DNA of 64,000 bases from positions 3,534,001 to 3,598,000 of the forward strand of contig SPDT01000002.1 of assembly GCA_008477525.1 (NCBI GenBank), read 5' to 3'. The translations under genes and the position numbers were made by a program. This DNA is from Hypomyces perniciosus. Its lineage: Eukaryota > Ascomycota > Sordariomycetes > Hypocreales > Hypocreaceae. Positions 10,928 to 22,137 of this stretch are shown in pieces (position 1 is the stretch's first letter; the number at the start of each line of letters is the position of its first letter). The notes beneath the pieces are model-generated. The model was not told the DNA's origin. It saw nothing but the letters and a program-made list of their open reading frames with translations, and made no database searches.

Positions 10928-13353
10928 CATAATTTCTTTCAGCCACTCCAAAAGCCCCTAGTCTGGAGGAGACGGTGCCTTTACTGATAGTTTTTAAAGG
11001 TAGATGTAAAGCTGTGGAGTTCGTAGCCAGGGAAGCCAAAAAACGTGATTGTTGAGTAAATAGAATCACCAGACTAGCTTGTTTTCGCATCCTGTGTCTG
11101 AAAATAGCCGCTGTGCGGAGTACACAAAACCCATAAAAATCGCCAACTCGACAGAGCGAGTGCCCACCCCGCCACTCAGGCCGACTGTCGTGTCGGAGCA
11201 ATATTCCCCACTTTGGCCCGGTCCAGGTTAGGGTAGGACCCGGACTCGGCCGGTTTTTACGCCGGTTAGCTTGAAATGTGCGTTTAAATATAGGCCATGT
11301 TAGCTATAATTAGAGATGCAGGTCTATATATAAAATAGCAATAAGGTATTCTGGGTGGAACTTGTATTTAGAAATGCTAGAGTCCGAGATAACCCTCTTC
11401 CATTACTGAGGATATGCCATCAACCCCCCCAAATACTAATCTACTGTATAATGGCTAGGACCATCCAAGAGTTCTACCTCGTGCCTCTCGACCACAAGAA
11501 CTCGATGTTGGCCAGTTTGCTAAATCCGGTGTTGCCGCTTTTGTTTCCCCCCTGTCTTATGGAGCAATTTCTTTGTGAGATTCGGGAAATTCTCGCTGTA
11601 GTCAAGATGGCCCGAAGCTGGGAATACCGAATCTCAGCCGCCTTGTTACCAAATGGGGTGGAAGACGACCCAGGTCAATGTAGATCGAGATTGTCGTCGC
11701 CCATGTCGTCTAATCCTCACACCCATGGTGGTGTGTACATGGTCTGTACGTACCTGGGGTATAATTGGCACGGTACCTGCATAAGCGATGGTGGAAGGAG
11801 AACTGGGCACTTCGGGCCCTGCACATTGCTCTGTTAGAGATCTGCCACTGGCTCCGCTGTGATACGAACGACACCCTCGATCGAACAGGATGTTCTGTGC
11901 ACCCTACCAGCGAGAGCACCCCTGCCTTGTGGTGCGCGTCGAACTACAGTACCCGCCAAGTGCCAAGCCGGAAGTACTAGAATGCCTATGGCCTTTCGAA
12001 GGAAGCTGCCTTGCAGGCTCATGATCAGGTACCTGATGAGCATGCTGCATTAGGGTTGCGTCGTGCTCTAACCCCCTGCATTAGAGCGGGTTGCCTTACT
12101 CCGACTACCCAACTCAGTCGCACCGCAAAGGGAATCGGGAGGGAAGTGCGAAGTACGGACCAGCACACACTCACACACACCCACACAAAAAAGGAGAGAG
12201 GCAGATCGTGACTTGAAGTCACTGTGATTCTGTCTGTGTACATTAGTTTTGCCGTTGATTCCCTGCAATAATGCATGCTGCATGCGCATTTGGCGCAACC
12301 CGGATATTCCGTCTGCTCGCCAAGTATGCTGTATGAAACCATTACCACTAACTAGCAGTGTGTCCATGAATTATGAAGTTGAATTTCTAGGGGTGTATTT
12401 ATTTAAATTCATGCATACGGTGAAATTCAATCCGTATCCTATGAATATTTCCTAATTAAGAAATAAGTGGACCTACTATTATCTCGGCCATAGGATAAGC
12501 TTGATAAGATTTTGCTCTCACAACAAACCTAATTTCCCGAGCGTGGATTGGTCAGTCTCAGTTAGGCTTATCTTCCCTGAAATAGTTAGCGTGAGTTTCG
12601 GCGCAGGCACAATGGGTGCAATGGTGGGCCATCCCGTCCTACACATAATAGCTCATCCAATCGTTAAATCTATCCAAAAGGGTTTAGTTTTGCCTTCGTG
12701 GCGCTCCTCAATTCTAGCTCTCCCGATTGCAGACAGCTCGCCCACTTTTAGCCGGTACTTCCTACACAACACCCATCACTGCAGACTGGCCCAGAGGCAG
12801 GCAACTACCATTCAGCCCGAAGCAGTCCTGAATTGGCGCTTGGCATTACGCTTGGGCATTTCCTCTTTGATTAGTGATGGTCTCGACGTCTGGAAAATTA
12901 AATACTCCATACCGGTGCCCAAGGCCCAGGCCTGACTCAGGTGCCTCTGTCAACCTCAGTAACGGATTATTCCACATCACGGCACATTCCACAACATGAC
13001 ACATTCCTTCATTCCAACGCACATTCCTTGATTCCCAACTAGCTTGCAATAACAGCCGAATCCGTAAGTCAATGACGATATCATGACAGTCAGATTTCCT
13101 AGATTTCCTAGATCCGGATGGTCATGATCAATTAGTTAGCAAGTTTTCATGTATTTAAGCAGCCGCTTTTCCCACCTAACTTAGGATCAGCAAGAGTGTC
13201 GAATTCTATCATTTTATGCATTCGTCAATGAGCCCTCATACTGTTGATCTGTGATTGATAGCCTCTATGATAGCCTTAAGATCTTGACGGCTATTCAATC
13301 TCATTTATCAGGAAAGGTACTATCGTTCATCAGAGCGCCCATAAACACTCAAG
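10928..13353. other. 2.4-kb stretch with no recognised gene
   Basis: Several ORFs of 60-160 codons occur on both strands, but none shows a family I know. The best are 11355-11837 (+) and 12501-12935 (+). A short (AC)n run lies near 12165-12187. Around 12945-13035 there are repeated ACATTCC/ATTCCA words without clear larger structure. Confidence 0.4.
11451..11837 (+). CDS. Doubtful ORF, hypothetical
   Basis: The in-frame ATG at 11451 gives 128 codons beginning MARTIQEFYLVPLDHKNSM, with a hydrophobic stretch (LLNPVLPLLFPPCL). The first 70 residues look plausibly coding; the rest is C-, H- and R-rich and less so. No domain is recognised and there is no supporting intron or neighbour. It may be a decayed gene fragment or chance. 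Confidence 0.25.
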   Translation: MARTIQEFYLVPLDHKNSMLASLLNPVLPLLFPPCLMEQFLCEIREILAVVKMARSWEYRISAALLPNGVEDDPGQCRSRLSSPMSSNPHTHGGVYMVCTYLGYNWHGTCISDGGRRTGHFGPCTLLC

Positions 13354-13969
13354 ATGTTTGAACTATACAGTGCACAAGGTAGGCCACTCAGCATTTATCA
13401 ATTCCTTGCTGCTCTCTACTTTCTATCCAAATCAGGTGCAAGTTTAACTAATCAAAGCGGCGGCAGAAGATCAAAAGCTGGCCAGATGGGTCAGAAGACA
13501 AAAAGACCAGTATCTAAAGAGAGAACTCGGGAGAGATTCTGCCCAATTCCAGCGGCTACTCCAGCTTTCAGAAGCTAGTGTGAACCAAATCCTGACAAGG
13601 AAGCTTGAGGAGCTCCAGTAAAAGTTTACAGAAGCCACGAGTTTAGACAAGCTCGGGCAGAAGGAAATCGAAGAGCTTCTTGACTCTAAAAACGCCCTCG
13701 AGAACGAGTTTGGAGAACTGCAGGCGGCGTATGAATCTGCGCGGAAGGACATCGAGGAGCTTCATGCACACAACGCGAATTTGCAGCACGAATTTGCCAG
13801 AGCACTACAGGAAGCCAACACGCGTCACCAGATCGACTTGAACAACCTCGCCATTCTTAATGGCCAGTACCAGACTGACTTGAACAACCTTGCCATCCTT
13901 AATGACCAGTACTAGCAAGAGCTTGAACAAGTTAAAAGCTAGCTTGCAAAAGCACTTGCTAGAGCATGA
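13354..13969 (+). pseudogene. Coiled-coil protein gene with three nonsense codons
   Basis: Exon 1 is 13354-13378 (MFELYSAQ). A 79-nt intron (13379-13457, GTAGGC..CTAAT..AAAG) restores a frame that reads AAAEDQKLARWVRRQKDQY and then long heptad-rich helix (KEIEELLDSKNALENE, DIEELHAHNANLQHEFARAL). Two near-identical units, DLNNLAILNGQYQT and DLNNLAILNDQY, follow. The frame is stopped by TAA 13619-13621, TAG 13913-13915 and TAG 13940-13942; each is what CAA or CAG (Gln) becomes after C->T, in line with RIP, and a final TGA is at 13967. Its 3' half is duplicated in decayed form at 4311-4496. The function is unknown; only coiled coil is visible. Confidence 0.75.
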
Positions 13970-14980
13970 TAACTCTGCACCTGGGCTGAATGGTTTACAT
14001 CCTTTGGTGGTGGGGAATGATAGCAGGTCACCATTGAAATGTGAAGACGAGGGTGAACGGCCAAGGGCGCCGGATTCTTGGGAAACAGAAAAATAAAGGC
14101 ACTTTTGCAAGACTATCGGCGATATATTTCAGTTGGTGTGTATTCGATCTAATGCAATCTTTGCTAATAGGAATTTTCGAGCTGTGTTTTCAATTATAGC
14201 TAATCTGGCATATCTATCCTGATCGTCTGATTAGTTTTATACTTAATTATGAGTAAAACCTAATCGACTAGTTACTGTGCTCCTATAGCCTTTGCTCTGT
14301 GTGTGACTCTTATATCGAAAGGTCTGGAGGCAAGAGACTGCATGGATTAGTATGTTTCAACGTGAGAGAATAAAGCCAAACATTTCTATTCAATAATGCT
14401 TTCAGGCCTAGTCAGTGCTTGATCGCTGTCATGCAATGTGGTAGCTACTATGCCTCGGTGTATACGCCCAAGCTCTGCATCCCAATGCGTAAGTGTTGTG
14501 TTCGCCGGCTTCTTGGATAGTTTCACCAAGCGGTATTCAACCACTGCAAGCAGTAGTACGCAAATTCCACACTGACCCCCCAACTGCTGCTCGATCTGAC
14601 CGAGCACAGAACTGGGAAGAAGTATGAACCCCCCTATAAAAGCCAATGCACTAATCAGTACTATTGACACTAACTGTGGCTTAATGCGACCATTTTTGCC
14701 GAGCATCTGAAACGGTTCCCGACTATCCCACCAAATCATTAAAGCTATGATTACCACACAAAAATGTGATGCTACAGGTATGGCCTATAAGGATTCAACT
14801 CTAGATTGGGTCAGTTTCCAGAGCGCAATCCTAAATCCACTGTAGAAGAGGAGGATAACCCCAAAAAAGACAAATCTCATCTTTCCAGGTCGATAGGTGT
14901 TGTTCAATGGATACACAAGCTTGATTATCTGCACCATATCAGCAATGATCTTCTCCCTGGTGACCATGAAAGAATACCTC
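13730..14980. repeat. Better-preserved copy of the inverted duplication
   Basis: Partner of 3235-4496 in opposite orientation, about 9 kb apart. It covers the end of the coiled-coil gene, the convergent intergenic region and the 3' part of the membrane-protein gene. This copy has fewer stops but is not clean, so both copies appear to have been mutated. Confidence 0.85.
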
Positions 14981-15409
14981 GGCACTATTAATGAGAAGTA
15001 CAGTGACCCCTTTCCAGGCAACCAGGCAGGGGTAACTAAGGAAGGTAGAAATATGTCCTGTTCTGGAGGATACAAACAAAACCGCCAATACAAGCCCAGA
15101 GACAGAGAGGAGACAGCTAGTCAGAATCAATGCCCAATTGCCTTGAAGAAGTGAGATGGACCCCTTCAATGTCCAAAATGGTTGATGGTGATCATTGTCT
15201 CGCTTCTTCAATAGAATAGTCCACCAAAGGTAAAGGATAAGAAAGACTATTATCCCAGCGAACGTAATCGATGTCTCGATGATTTGGGAAAGCGCAACTT
15301 CTGTCTCCTTATACTCCATGAGGGAAATTGTATTTTGGGATGATGGCAAGGTTACTAGGAGCAGATACAAAATAAGAGAGAAATGTAGCCATGTTTGAAG
15401 TAGCAAACA
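14386..15409 (-). pseudogene. Multi-pass membrane protein, disrupted
   Basis: From 15409 leftwards the reverse strand encodes hydrophobic segments typical of membrane spans (TWLHFSLILYLLLVTL, ITFAGIIVFLILYLWWTIL, ALILTSCLLSVSGLVLAVLF). The reading then moves to another frame near 14950-15090, with MRFVFFGVILLFYSGF, IIALMIWW, LVSIVLISALAFIGGFILL and CGICVLLLAVVEYRLV. The frame change might be a 124-nt intron (GTATCC at 15073 to an AG at 14950) or a true frameshift. TAG at 14785-14787 interrupts the second frame, and the same TAG occurs in the decayed copy at 3235-4496, so it predates the duplication or lies in an intron. No ATG is found at the 5' edge. The family is not recognised. Confidence 0.6.
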
Positions 15410-17267
15410 CCCGAGATATATGAGGGTTTTAATCGCCTACCATAGGTGCTCCAGGCCGATGCCTAACTGCGGTCTTAACCCCGGATACGTTTCATCCGGA
15501 GCAAGTTGTCACATTATATTGATGTGCTCGTGTGTTGGTGGACCCAACAAACACGCGTACATTTGGAGTGCTGAGCAGGCAGGGATTCTTGGTCGCAGAG
15601 TGCTAGGTGAGAGATTTCCTCTTTGCCTCCGTATGCAAAGCCTACAAGTACAATACCTTCGCGCCAGTTGATCGAAACTAAGCTTAACAAAGCATCATCA
15701 GTGACGGGGTCTCAAAGGTTATGAGGAATAGGATTCGCATGGTGCCTCACCTGTTGTTTCATTTCTCGAAGGTGCCTGTCCGGCAGTTTCATCTCCGTTA
15801 TTATGATCAACATGGTGCGGAACCTTTTTGCCAAGCAACACGAATGCAGGTCCCATCCTCCTCCGATTCGCACAAGTTGTTTAGAGGAGCTGAGCTGATC
15901 GAGGTTCAGGTTTGGGAATCTAGGGTGCAACATTTACCAAATTGGGTTGGGATGGCAGCAGTGACAACACTGTATTTAGTTCCAATCATACAAGTCTTGG
16001 GCTTTGCCCTCCAGGTGAATTGACTATCAGTTATCTGAAAGATAGCTCTTGTAGTATCGCGAACAAGCCCAGCCATGACTACAGGCTTTGATTGAGCCCA
16101 AACCCCCGAAGGTAATCCTCCGCTAATGCCATAACTGCCCAGGCGAAATTTATTACTGTCTCCTTCGTGGTCCGAAGACACAGGCCGACCCATGGCATAA
16201 GCACCGCGGCGGATAGGCCCATTGCTTCCATATTGTCCTCGGGATGTCCGACAGGTCCGGTTTAGTGACCGCCGGGTGGGTCTCGGGGTGGGTCATCATG
16301 CCGGCTATAATAGTCCGGAGTTCCAACTGCGCCGAGCCTGTTGCGAGGTCAGCGGACATAAACAAACTAGGACCCTTGCAAATTTTTCACCGCGAAATAA
16401 CACGCAAGTATGATAGAAATCCTGGTGAAGGCCATGGCAGTGACACTAGTGGGTTTGGTCGTGCTGCGGGCAGCTAATGAGCGGCAGAGCACTTGTCTCT
16501 TATATGTGCGTTGAGTACAACGAAGTCAAGACGCGGAATCGATAGCGGGGATAATTCGGTATGAATTCGGTCATAGGGGGCTCCATCCTTCACGATACGC
16601 GGAATAGACACTCCAAAGAGATTATGTACAGATATACATATGCAAAAGATTAAAAATACATAACCCCCCTCGCTAAATGGTCCATACGCCTCAATCACTT
16701 GTGTGACCGGCCCCGCCTCTATAGTCGCCCCATCACCATCTCCCGGTAGTTTTCGAATGCAGAACACGCAACTTGAGAGACCAGCAAAATTTGTGTTGAT
16801 TGTCAATATATTGCCGGAATTTACATAGCAATGATTTGTTGTACATAATTGATTAGATGCTTTCAGCGAACTATCTTCCTTTCCTGTGGTTTATGTAACA
16901 AGTCATGCTTTGTCTACGGTGTGTATGTACATGCATACCGAATATAGTGTTTGGCTTAGCTATACAGTGATGCTCATCATCGGCTTCCTCTTTTTATGCT
17001 CTCTCTCTTTATTTAGAGAGTAGGCGCACGGTCCAACAGTACCTCTGGATACTTGCAGATACTTCGTAGGGCAAGAAGTGGCCCAACAGTTGTTGCTTAT
17101 AAAGCCGTTTATGAATCTGAGCAGCGACGAAAGAAAGTATTTAAGAGTACCGACGGGCACGTAGTAATACCCACAATCTACCGTGGGTTGGGACAGTGCC
17201 ACTCCACACTGGTAGGTACATAACACGTGGCGCTCAGATACAGCGACACCAAATGGTTTATATTACG
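15410..17267. other. No recognised gene; weak ORFs only
   Basis: The minus-strand ORF 16474-16806 begins MTINTNFAGLSSCVFC and has one hydrophobic stretch (GGYVFLIFCICISVHNLFG). A further minus-strand frame around 16030-16240 (MEAMGLSAAVLMPWVGLCL, FAWAVMALAEDYL) reads like a decayed membrane protein, but I cannot name it. Nothing else is supported. Confidence 0.35.
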
Positions 17268-17610
17268 TGTGACGATCCGGGTTGGTTCTCAAGGGATAAA
17301 CCGAGGTTCGTGGGTTTATGTTGACAGAGAGGTCAGGGATGAATACTGAGCAGGGTAACGTAGTCACGATTCTGTAGAACAGGTGGTTCTGGTGAATGCA
17401 ATTGTTAACGACTGTCTAAGTAACTATACCAAATGAGTGACAAGCCAGTCGTATATATACAAAGGAAATTCATATGTGATCACTGAGGTTTCAGTGAGCG
17501 TTGCTGTGATCACTGCGATAGCGCGGTGTCACTTCCTGATGATTGGTCGGTATAACCGATATTCTTCCGTGTCCCTGTGACCTGGTCTTCGACATGGTCG
17601 GGTCGTGACA
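17268..17610 (+). mobile_element. Solo LTR (343 bp)
   Basis: Starts TGTGACGATCCGGG and ends GGTCGTGACA, so it has TG..CA ends with short inverted termini (TGTGACGA and TCGTGACA). A diverged copy in opposite orientation lies at 38545-38921, sharing blocks such as ATTGTTAACGAC and ACCAGAACC-type sequence. The flanking five bases are TTACG and TCACG, a plausible target duplication with one C/T difference. No retroelement ORFs adjoin it, so it is read as a solo LTR. Confidence 0.8.
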
Positions 17611-17772
17611 TCACGTCAGTATGACTGTTTTAGACTGTACATCCGACTCTATATAAAATTCACAAATGCTTGACTACAAGTCGCGGCATTATTGTCCGAA
17701 ATGATGTCCCAGTCCAGTTCAATCAAATTCTATCGTCAGACCAATAAATGAACAAACCCAGCGACCTGGGTG

Positions 17773-18536
17773 ATGTCGATAGATACGCATTCCCTTCTGA
17801 CTGGAATACTCGACAGCAGCGGCTGTCGTACTCCACTCGCTCTTGTTACAGAGTGGAATGAACATTCGGTACGAATTTTGTGCCCTTATTGTTTATCAAG
17901 ACACCGTCATGGCATTGGTGGTCGCCCTATGTGTGGCCAAACTCGCGAATCTCATTGCTGCAGAGCCCCTGGGGAGTTCGACTCACGGCGCTATCAACTG
18001 TGTTATCCGTATGAGGATGTGGCGACGAATTATTCCTACGAGATCGATAAAGAAGGCCACCGGTTCATAACTGTTGGCGTCGTGATTTCCGATGAAGGCG
18101 ATGACGAAGAAGATGACGACTCTGACAACGAAGCAGTCACCTTCCTAAGAGGAAAATGATGGCGATATAGCAGAATTACGAGATGACCTCTCCCAACTCT
18201 CAGTCGATGGCCCACGAAAGAAACAATGGGTTGGAGGTATCGACTGATGAGATCTTGGAAACGTTGTATCGTGATCCATCATGGAGGCTTGATGCTTTCC
18301 TCTCTCGCTGCATCGCCAATGACATCGACGGTGTTAGGCACCTTATATCAGCCTACAGGGACCCTTTCACGAAGTCGAAAGACCCTGATGGAGACAATTG
18401 CGCCTCTCTCGCCGCGGCTGAAGGACATGCTGGTATGGTCTGCTTTCTGCACGAGAATGGTGGGGATCTAAACAACGTCAATAGGAAGAGGAGGACGCCT
18501 TTGATGGTGGCAGCGGTCTGGTGTTGGAAAAACTAG
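17773..18536 (+). pseudogene. Ankyrin-domain protein, frameshifted and truncated
   Basis: The first frame (ATG 17773) gives LVTEWNEHSVRILCPYC, a zinc-ribbon-like CPYC segment, then LCYPYEDVATNYSYEIDKEG and an acidic tail. The frame then jumps (EENDGDIAELRDDLSQL) and again (EVSTDEILETLYRDPSW, then VRHLISAYRDPF and the start of an ankyrin repeat, CASLAAAEGHAGMVCFL). I recognise this order as a family common in Aspergillus-like fungi, normally an uninterrupted protein with ankyrin repeats. At least two frameshifts separate the pieces, and the sequence ends at the LTR-like repeat starting at 18522, in the middle of PLMVAAVW. It is a pseudogene truncated by that repeat; nothing after the repeat resumes the ankyrin frame clearly. 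Confidence 0.75.
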
Positions 18537-18757
18537 TTACGTAGTCAGCTTGTTCACATCACGAAGATAGGGCGCCAGAATTCTACTTAATTGACCCATG
18601 TGCTCCCTGTTTTTCCTCCATCTTTATTGGATTCTCTTCTAGCCATTTTATCATAGAAGCAGAACGCCGCGCGTTCTGTTTCACCTCATGTCAGATCACA
18701 GGTTCCCTTGCATACACATTTTTGCTTATTCCAACAACTAGACCGACGTTATCCGAC
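18522..18757 (+). repeat. LTR-like dispersed repeat, copy 1
   Basis: Matches 36714-36940 in the same orientation (shared AGCTTGTTCACATCACGAAG, CCATTTTATCATAGAA, ACAGGTTCCCTTGCA). It begins TGTTGGAAAA and contains TTCCAACA at 18729-18736, i.e. Copia-like TG..CA ends with 8-bp inverted termini. Both copies share a further 21 bp after the CA, ending GTTATCCGAC. That suggests either an LTR plus the first bases of an internal region, or a different element type. Confidence 0.7.
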
Positions 18758-18900
18758 GACAGTATTACACACAGTCTTGTTAAGACTTACCTTCACAACA
18801 CAGCCATTAAGGCTCATTTCATGTATTTATTGCCTCAGTTTCACCATGATCAAATAGTTTACCCAGCTTTTGGTCTATTTTTCGTTGCTTTGTGTTTTCT

Positions 18901-18932
18901 ACGGCCGCACGAATTGTGATTCGTGCGGCCGT
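18901..18932. repeat. Perfect 14-bp inverted repeat, 4-nt loop
   Basis: ACGGCCGCACGAAT, TGTG loop, ATTCGTGCGGCCGT. Very GC-rich for its surroundings and perfectly paired; no adjoining gene explains it. Confidence 0.8.
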
Positions 18933-21078
18933 TACCGGGTCTAGGGTCCGTGGTCAATATAGCTTCGTGTGTGGTGTTTCCCGTCGGCAAATACTATTCA
19001 TAACATCTCAAGAATTGCGAGTCCAGCGAGCCATTGAAAATGTCTACGCGCATCGCCTCCCCTCCAACAATAAAGGGGTGACAGTGGCTATTAACTACCG
19101 TATCGACTCATCAATTTCGACCAAGTCATACACAACTAGCATACCACTTCCCGTGAACTAGACAAGCGCTCTAAAAATACCAGCTATTCTTGTTACAGAG
19201 AATCCTTAATAAGCATGCTTTAGGGCTTATTTATGCAGCTGTTGTAGAGAGAAATTACTACTACTGAAGATCTGACAGGTGAGTCCATTAAACGCCTTGC
19301 TTTAAGGAACAAAAGGTTCTCCGCCTGCGAGAATTTTAATTTTTTGTAGCCCTATCTTTGTGACTGCTAACTTGGATTTAGTTAAGTTTATGAAAATCTT
19401 TATGACTGACGCCGCTATGTTCTGTTCTATCGTCGAATTAGCCGCGGTTAATAATACGTCGGACAGCGAATGTCACCAGCATGCAGACGAACTCATAATT
19501 TTCTATTCTGTCATTACTGATATCCGAGGTATCATTGACCTCTCATCTTCATCCTAAGGGGCCATGTTCAGCTTCGGAAGCCACAACAATTCGCATCATA
19601 TTTCTTCGGGCTATTTGTATTACTATCAGTAGTCCGGGACGGACCGCTACGAACTCCATACTCCCAATGCCGTACCACAGGAAAGCCGTTCAGGGACCTA
19701 CTCAATACAGTTGTTGGATTGCATTGCAGCTGGCGATGACATTAATTTACTGCGGCTGTGTGTGATAGATTATACCTCCCTCCTCTCATTAGACCAAGAC
19801 CATTAACCCGAACACCTCTCGGATAAAGAAGGCATTCACGCCTAGGATAATCAGCAAATAAAATTTATTACATGTTATTTAATACTAAGCACTTCTGAGG
19901 TTTTGAGTGCGTATAGCTAAAGTTTGAATCAGCCACTAGAGCTTAGCCTTCGTCCAGGCCCACGCTAGGAAGCATTCAATATCTCTTCCACAAATAAGTG
20001 CCGCGACTCTGTGAGTGGCGTCTATAAAGTGGGTACTACTAGTAGTCGGTCAGCTATTGACTGCTTACTCGGCCTACAATTGTGCGCCTTAATAGATCTG
20101 GTAGTACTCGGGAGGTGAAAGGATAGGATCCTGGAACTTACCGATGAGCTGAATAGCTTGGCTTGACTATTTGGGCGACGAGGCTTGCCGGTAAAGAAAG
20201 CGTTCTTTCGTATGTTAGATAATATTGGGGCGAAGCACGTCTCAGACACCCCTTTAGAATATGGTCAGTTACCTAATAATTGCGTCCTTCTAGAAATCTG
20301 TCATTAACGTTGCAGATTGCCAGGGCTTGGTGTTGAAGAAGTTGACAGCGTCAAATCATGTAAGGCTGAAAACGAAAGTGGCTCGGCTCTCTCTGAGCAC
20401 TTACAGGCAAAGTTCCTTCTCATTCAACACCTCAACGTTAGCGTTCTAGGTTTCGTATACTAACATCTACCTCAAACTGACTAGAGATATACTAGTAAAT
20501 ACACAAAAGCTTAGGCCAGGGTATCCTGCAGAGTCTAGGCCCACGTTAATCTCCGGATAGAAAGGCCGCGATACCCGCGTGCAGATTAACGGGGCGCTAC
20601 CTAATTGACACGCTTCAAGCTTCCTCACATGTCTCCTCTCCCCCCTGGACCTTAACATCGGGTGCTCTTCCCTATAGTATCTGTCATCTGAGGCTTAAGG
20701 AGAAGGTCTGGATACCTGCTAGTAAGGACATCACGTCTTGTGGCGCCCCCCGGATCCAGCCCCTCGGGTCATCGACATTTAACGGTCCTAGAGGCTTTCC
20801 AGTCCTGCTTGGTCCTTGGTCTAAGCTAACGGCTAAACAAGGACTGTCTGTGTAAATGCAACTGAGAGCGCGACTTATTACTATTACGTTCTACGAATAT
20901 ATATTTCGCAGGCTCGGAATACCGTTTTCCTTTTTCCATCTTACTTCATCCTATCTTCGTCCTTCTTCCTTTATCCTACCCTCTTCAAACATCAGCCATT
21001 ATTTTGCCAGCTCTTATTTCTTGAGCAGTCCCTCATTCCCTTTCTTTCCAAGCTCGAAGAATCACATCGCAGCCTCCG
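18933..21078. other. 2.1 kb without a recognised gene
   Basis: Only short ORFs (up to about 89 codons at 18892-19161) with no family resemblance. The last 150 bp before 21079 is pyrimidine-rich (CTTCATCC, CCTTCTTCC runs), as expected of the promoter and 5' UTR of the gene at 21079. Confidence 0.4.
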
Positions 21079-22137
21079 ATGGCCACTTCGGTGAAGATTC
21101 GCGAGTTTGGTGGTGCAGATCTCGGTCTCTCCCAAACAACCATAACCATCATCATTGTCTTTCTTTCCATCAGCCTTTACAATGTCGCCGAGCTCCTCTG
21201 CATCATTTGGGGAACATTTAAGCGCCATTCTGGCTTATACTTCTGGTCTTTCCTTACCGCCACTTTGGGCATTGCCTTGTCCTGCTCCGGCTTCTTCATC
21301 AAATATCTTAACTCCCCAGGGCCCTCTTCTGCGCTGGGGTATTTATCTTGTACCTTGAGCTTGATGGGTTGGGTGTGTATGGTCACCGGTCAATCAATAG
21401 TGCTTTGGTCCCGGCTGCATTTGGTGATGAAGAATAAGAAACGCCTTAAGATGGTCTTATGGATGATCATTACCAATGCTATTCTCGTGCATGGCACGAT
21501 AATACCTATGGTCTATGGGAGTTTTTCAAGCAACCCCGGGATATGGAATAAGCCATATGTCGTCATGGAAAGGATCCAAGTTATAGTTTTCTTTTTACAA
21601 GAAGCTATTATAAGCAGCTTTTACATTATCGAAACTGTTAAGCTTATGAGGCTGGAACGGTATATGGGGAATACTGGCTTGAGCCGCCATCTAATGAAGC
21701 ACCTGATTCTGGTGAACGTCGTTGTTATTATGCTTGATGCATCGATCCTCGCTTTGGAGTTCGCAAACCAATACGATTATCAGATATCATATAAACCCAT
21801 GGCCTACAGTATTAAACTCAAAATGGAGTTCACTATTCTGAATCGCCTCGTCAAATTAACCACGGCCCGCAAGGACACCAGCTTCAGTCTGCAGAGCAAA
21901 GACTCTAACCCACATACAACTGCCAAGACCGGTATCGCCCTCGAAAGCTATATTAGCGAAGGAGATTGCAAGCCTTCAAAGGGTGCCTTATATCAGGCAT
22001 TTGCTCAGGGAGGTGGTGAAAGCTCAAATGGTAAAGTGCATCGGAAGGATGATGAGATTGTGATGACGACAGAAGTTGTTGTCAAACGCGAGCAAGGACG
22101 GGACTGTGAAACAGGAACCATTTGCACTTCTTCATAG
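21079..22137 (+). CDS. DUF7703-type integral membrane protein, 352 aa
   Basis: Intact single-exon ORF from ATG 21079. The N-terminal 250 residues contain about seven hydrophobic segments, among them TITIIIVFLSISLYNVAELL, FWSFLTATLGIALSCSGFF, TLSLMGWVCMVTGQSIVLW, MVLWMIITNAILVHGTIIP and LILVNVVVIMLDASILAL, with the family-like phrase SLYNVAELLCIIWGTFKRH. The tail (about 265-352) is hydrophilic and probably cytosolic. I recognise the pattern as the fungal DUF7703 family, whose function is unknown to me; the topology is receptor-like. It is the only clearly intact gene between 11 and 41 kb. Confidence 0.8.
   Translation: MATSVKIREFGGADLGLSQTTITIIIVFLSISLYNVAELLCIIWGTFKRHSGLYFWSFLTATLGIALSCSGFFIKYLNSPGPSSALGYLSCTLSLMGWVCMVTGQSIVLWSRLHLVMKNKKRLKMVLWMIITNAILVHGTIIPMVYGSFSSNPGIWNKPYVVMERIQVIVFFLQEAIISSFYIIETVKLMRLERYMGNTGLSRHLMKHLILVNVVVIMLDASILALEFANQYDYQISYKPMAYSIKLKMEFTILNRLVKLTTARKDTSFSLQSKDSNPHTTAKTGIALESYISEGDCKPSKGALYQAFAQGGGESSNGKVHRKDDEIVMTTEVVVKREQGRDCETGTICTSS

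Noticed and set aside
12501..12935. ORF of 144 codons
   Set aside because: No recognisable domain; composition does not look coding throughout.
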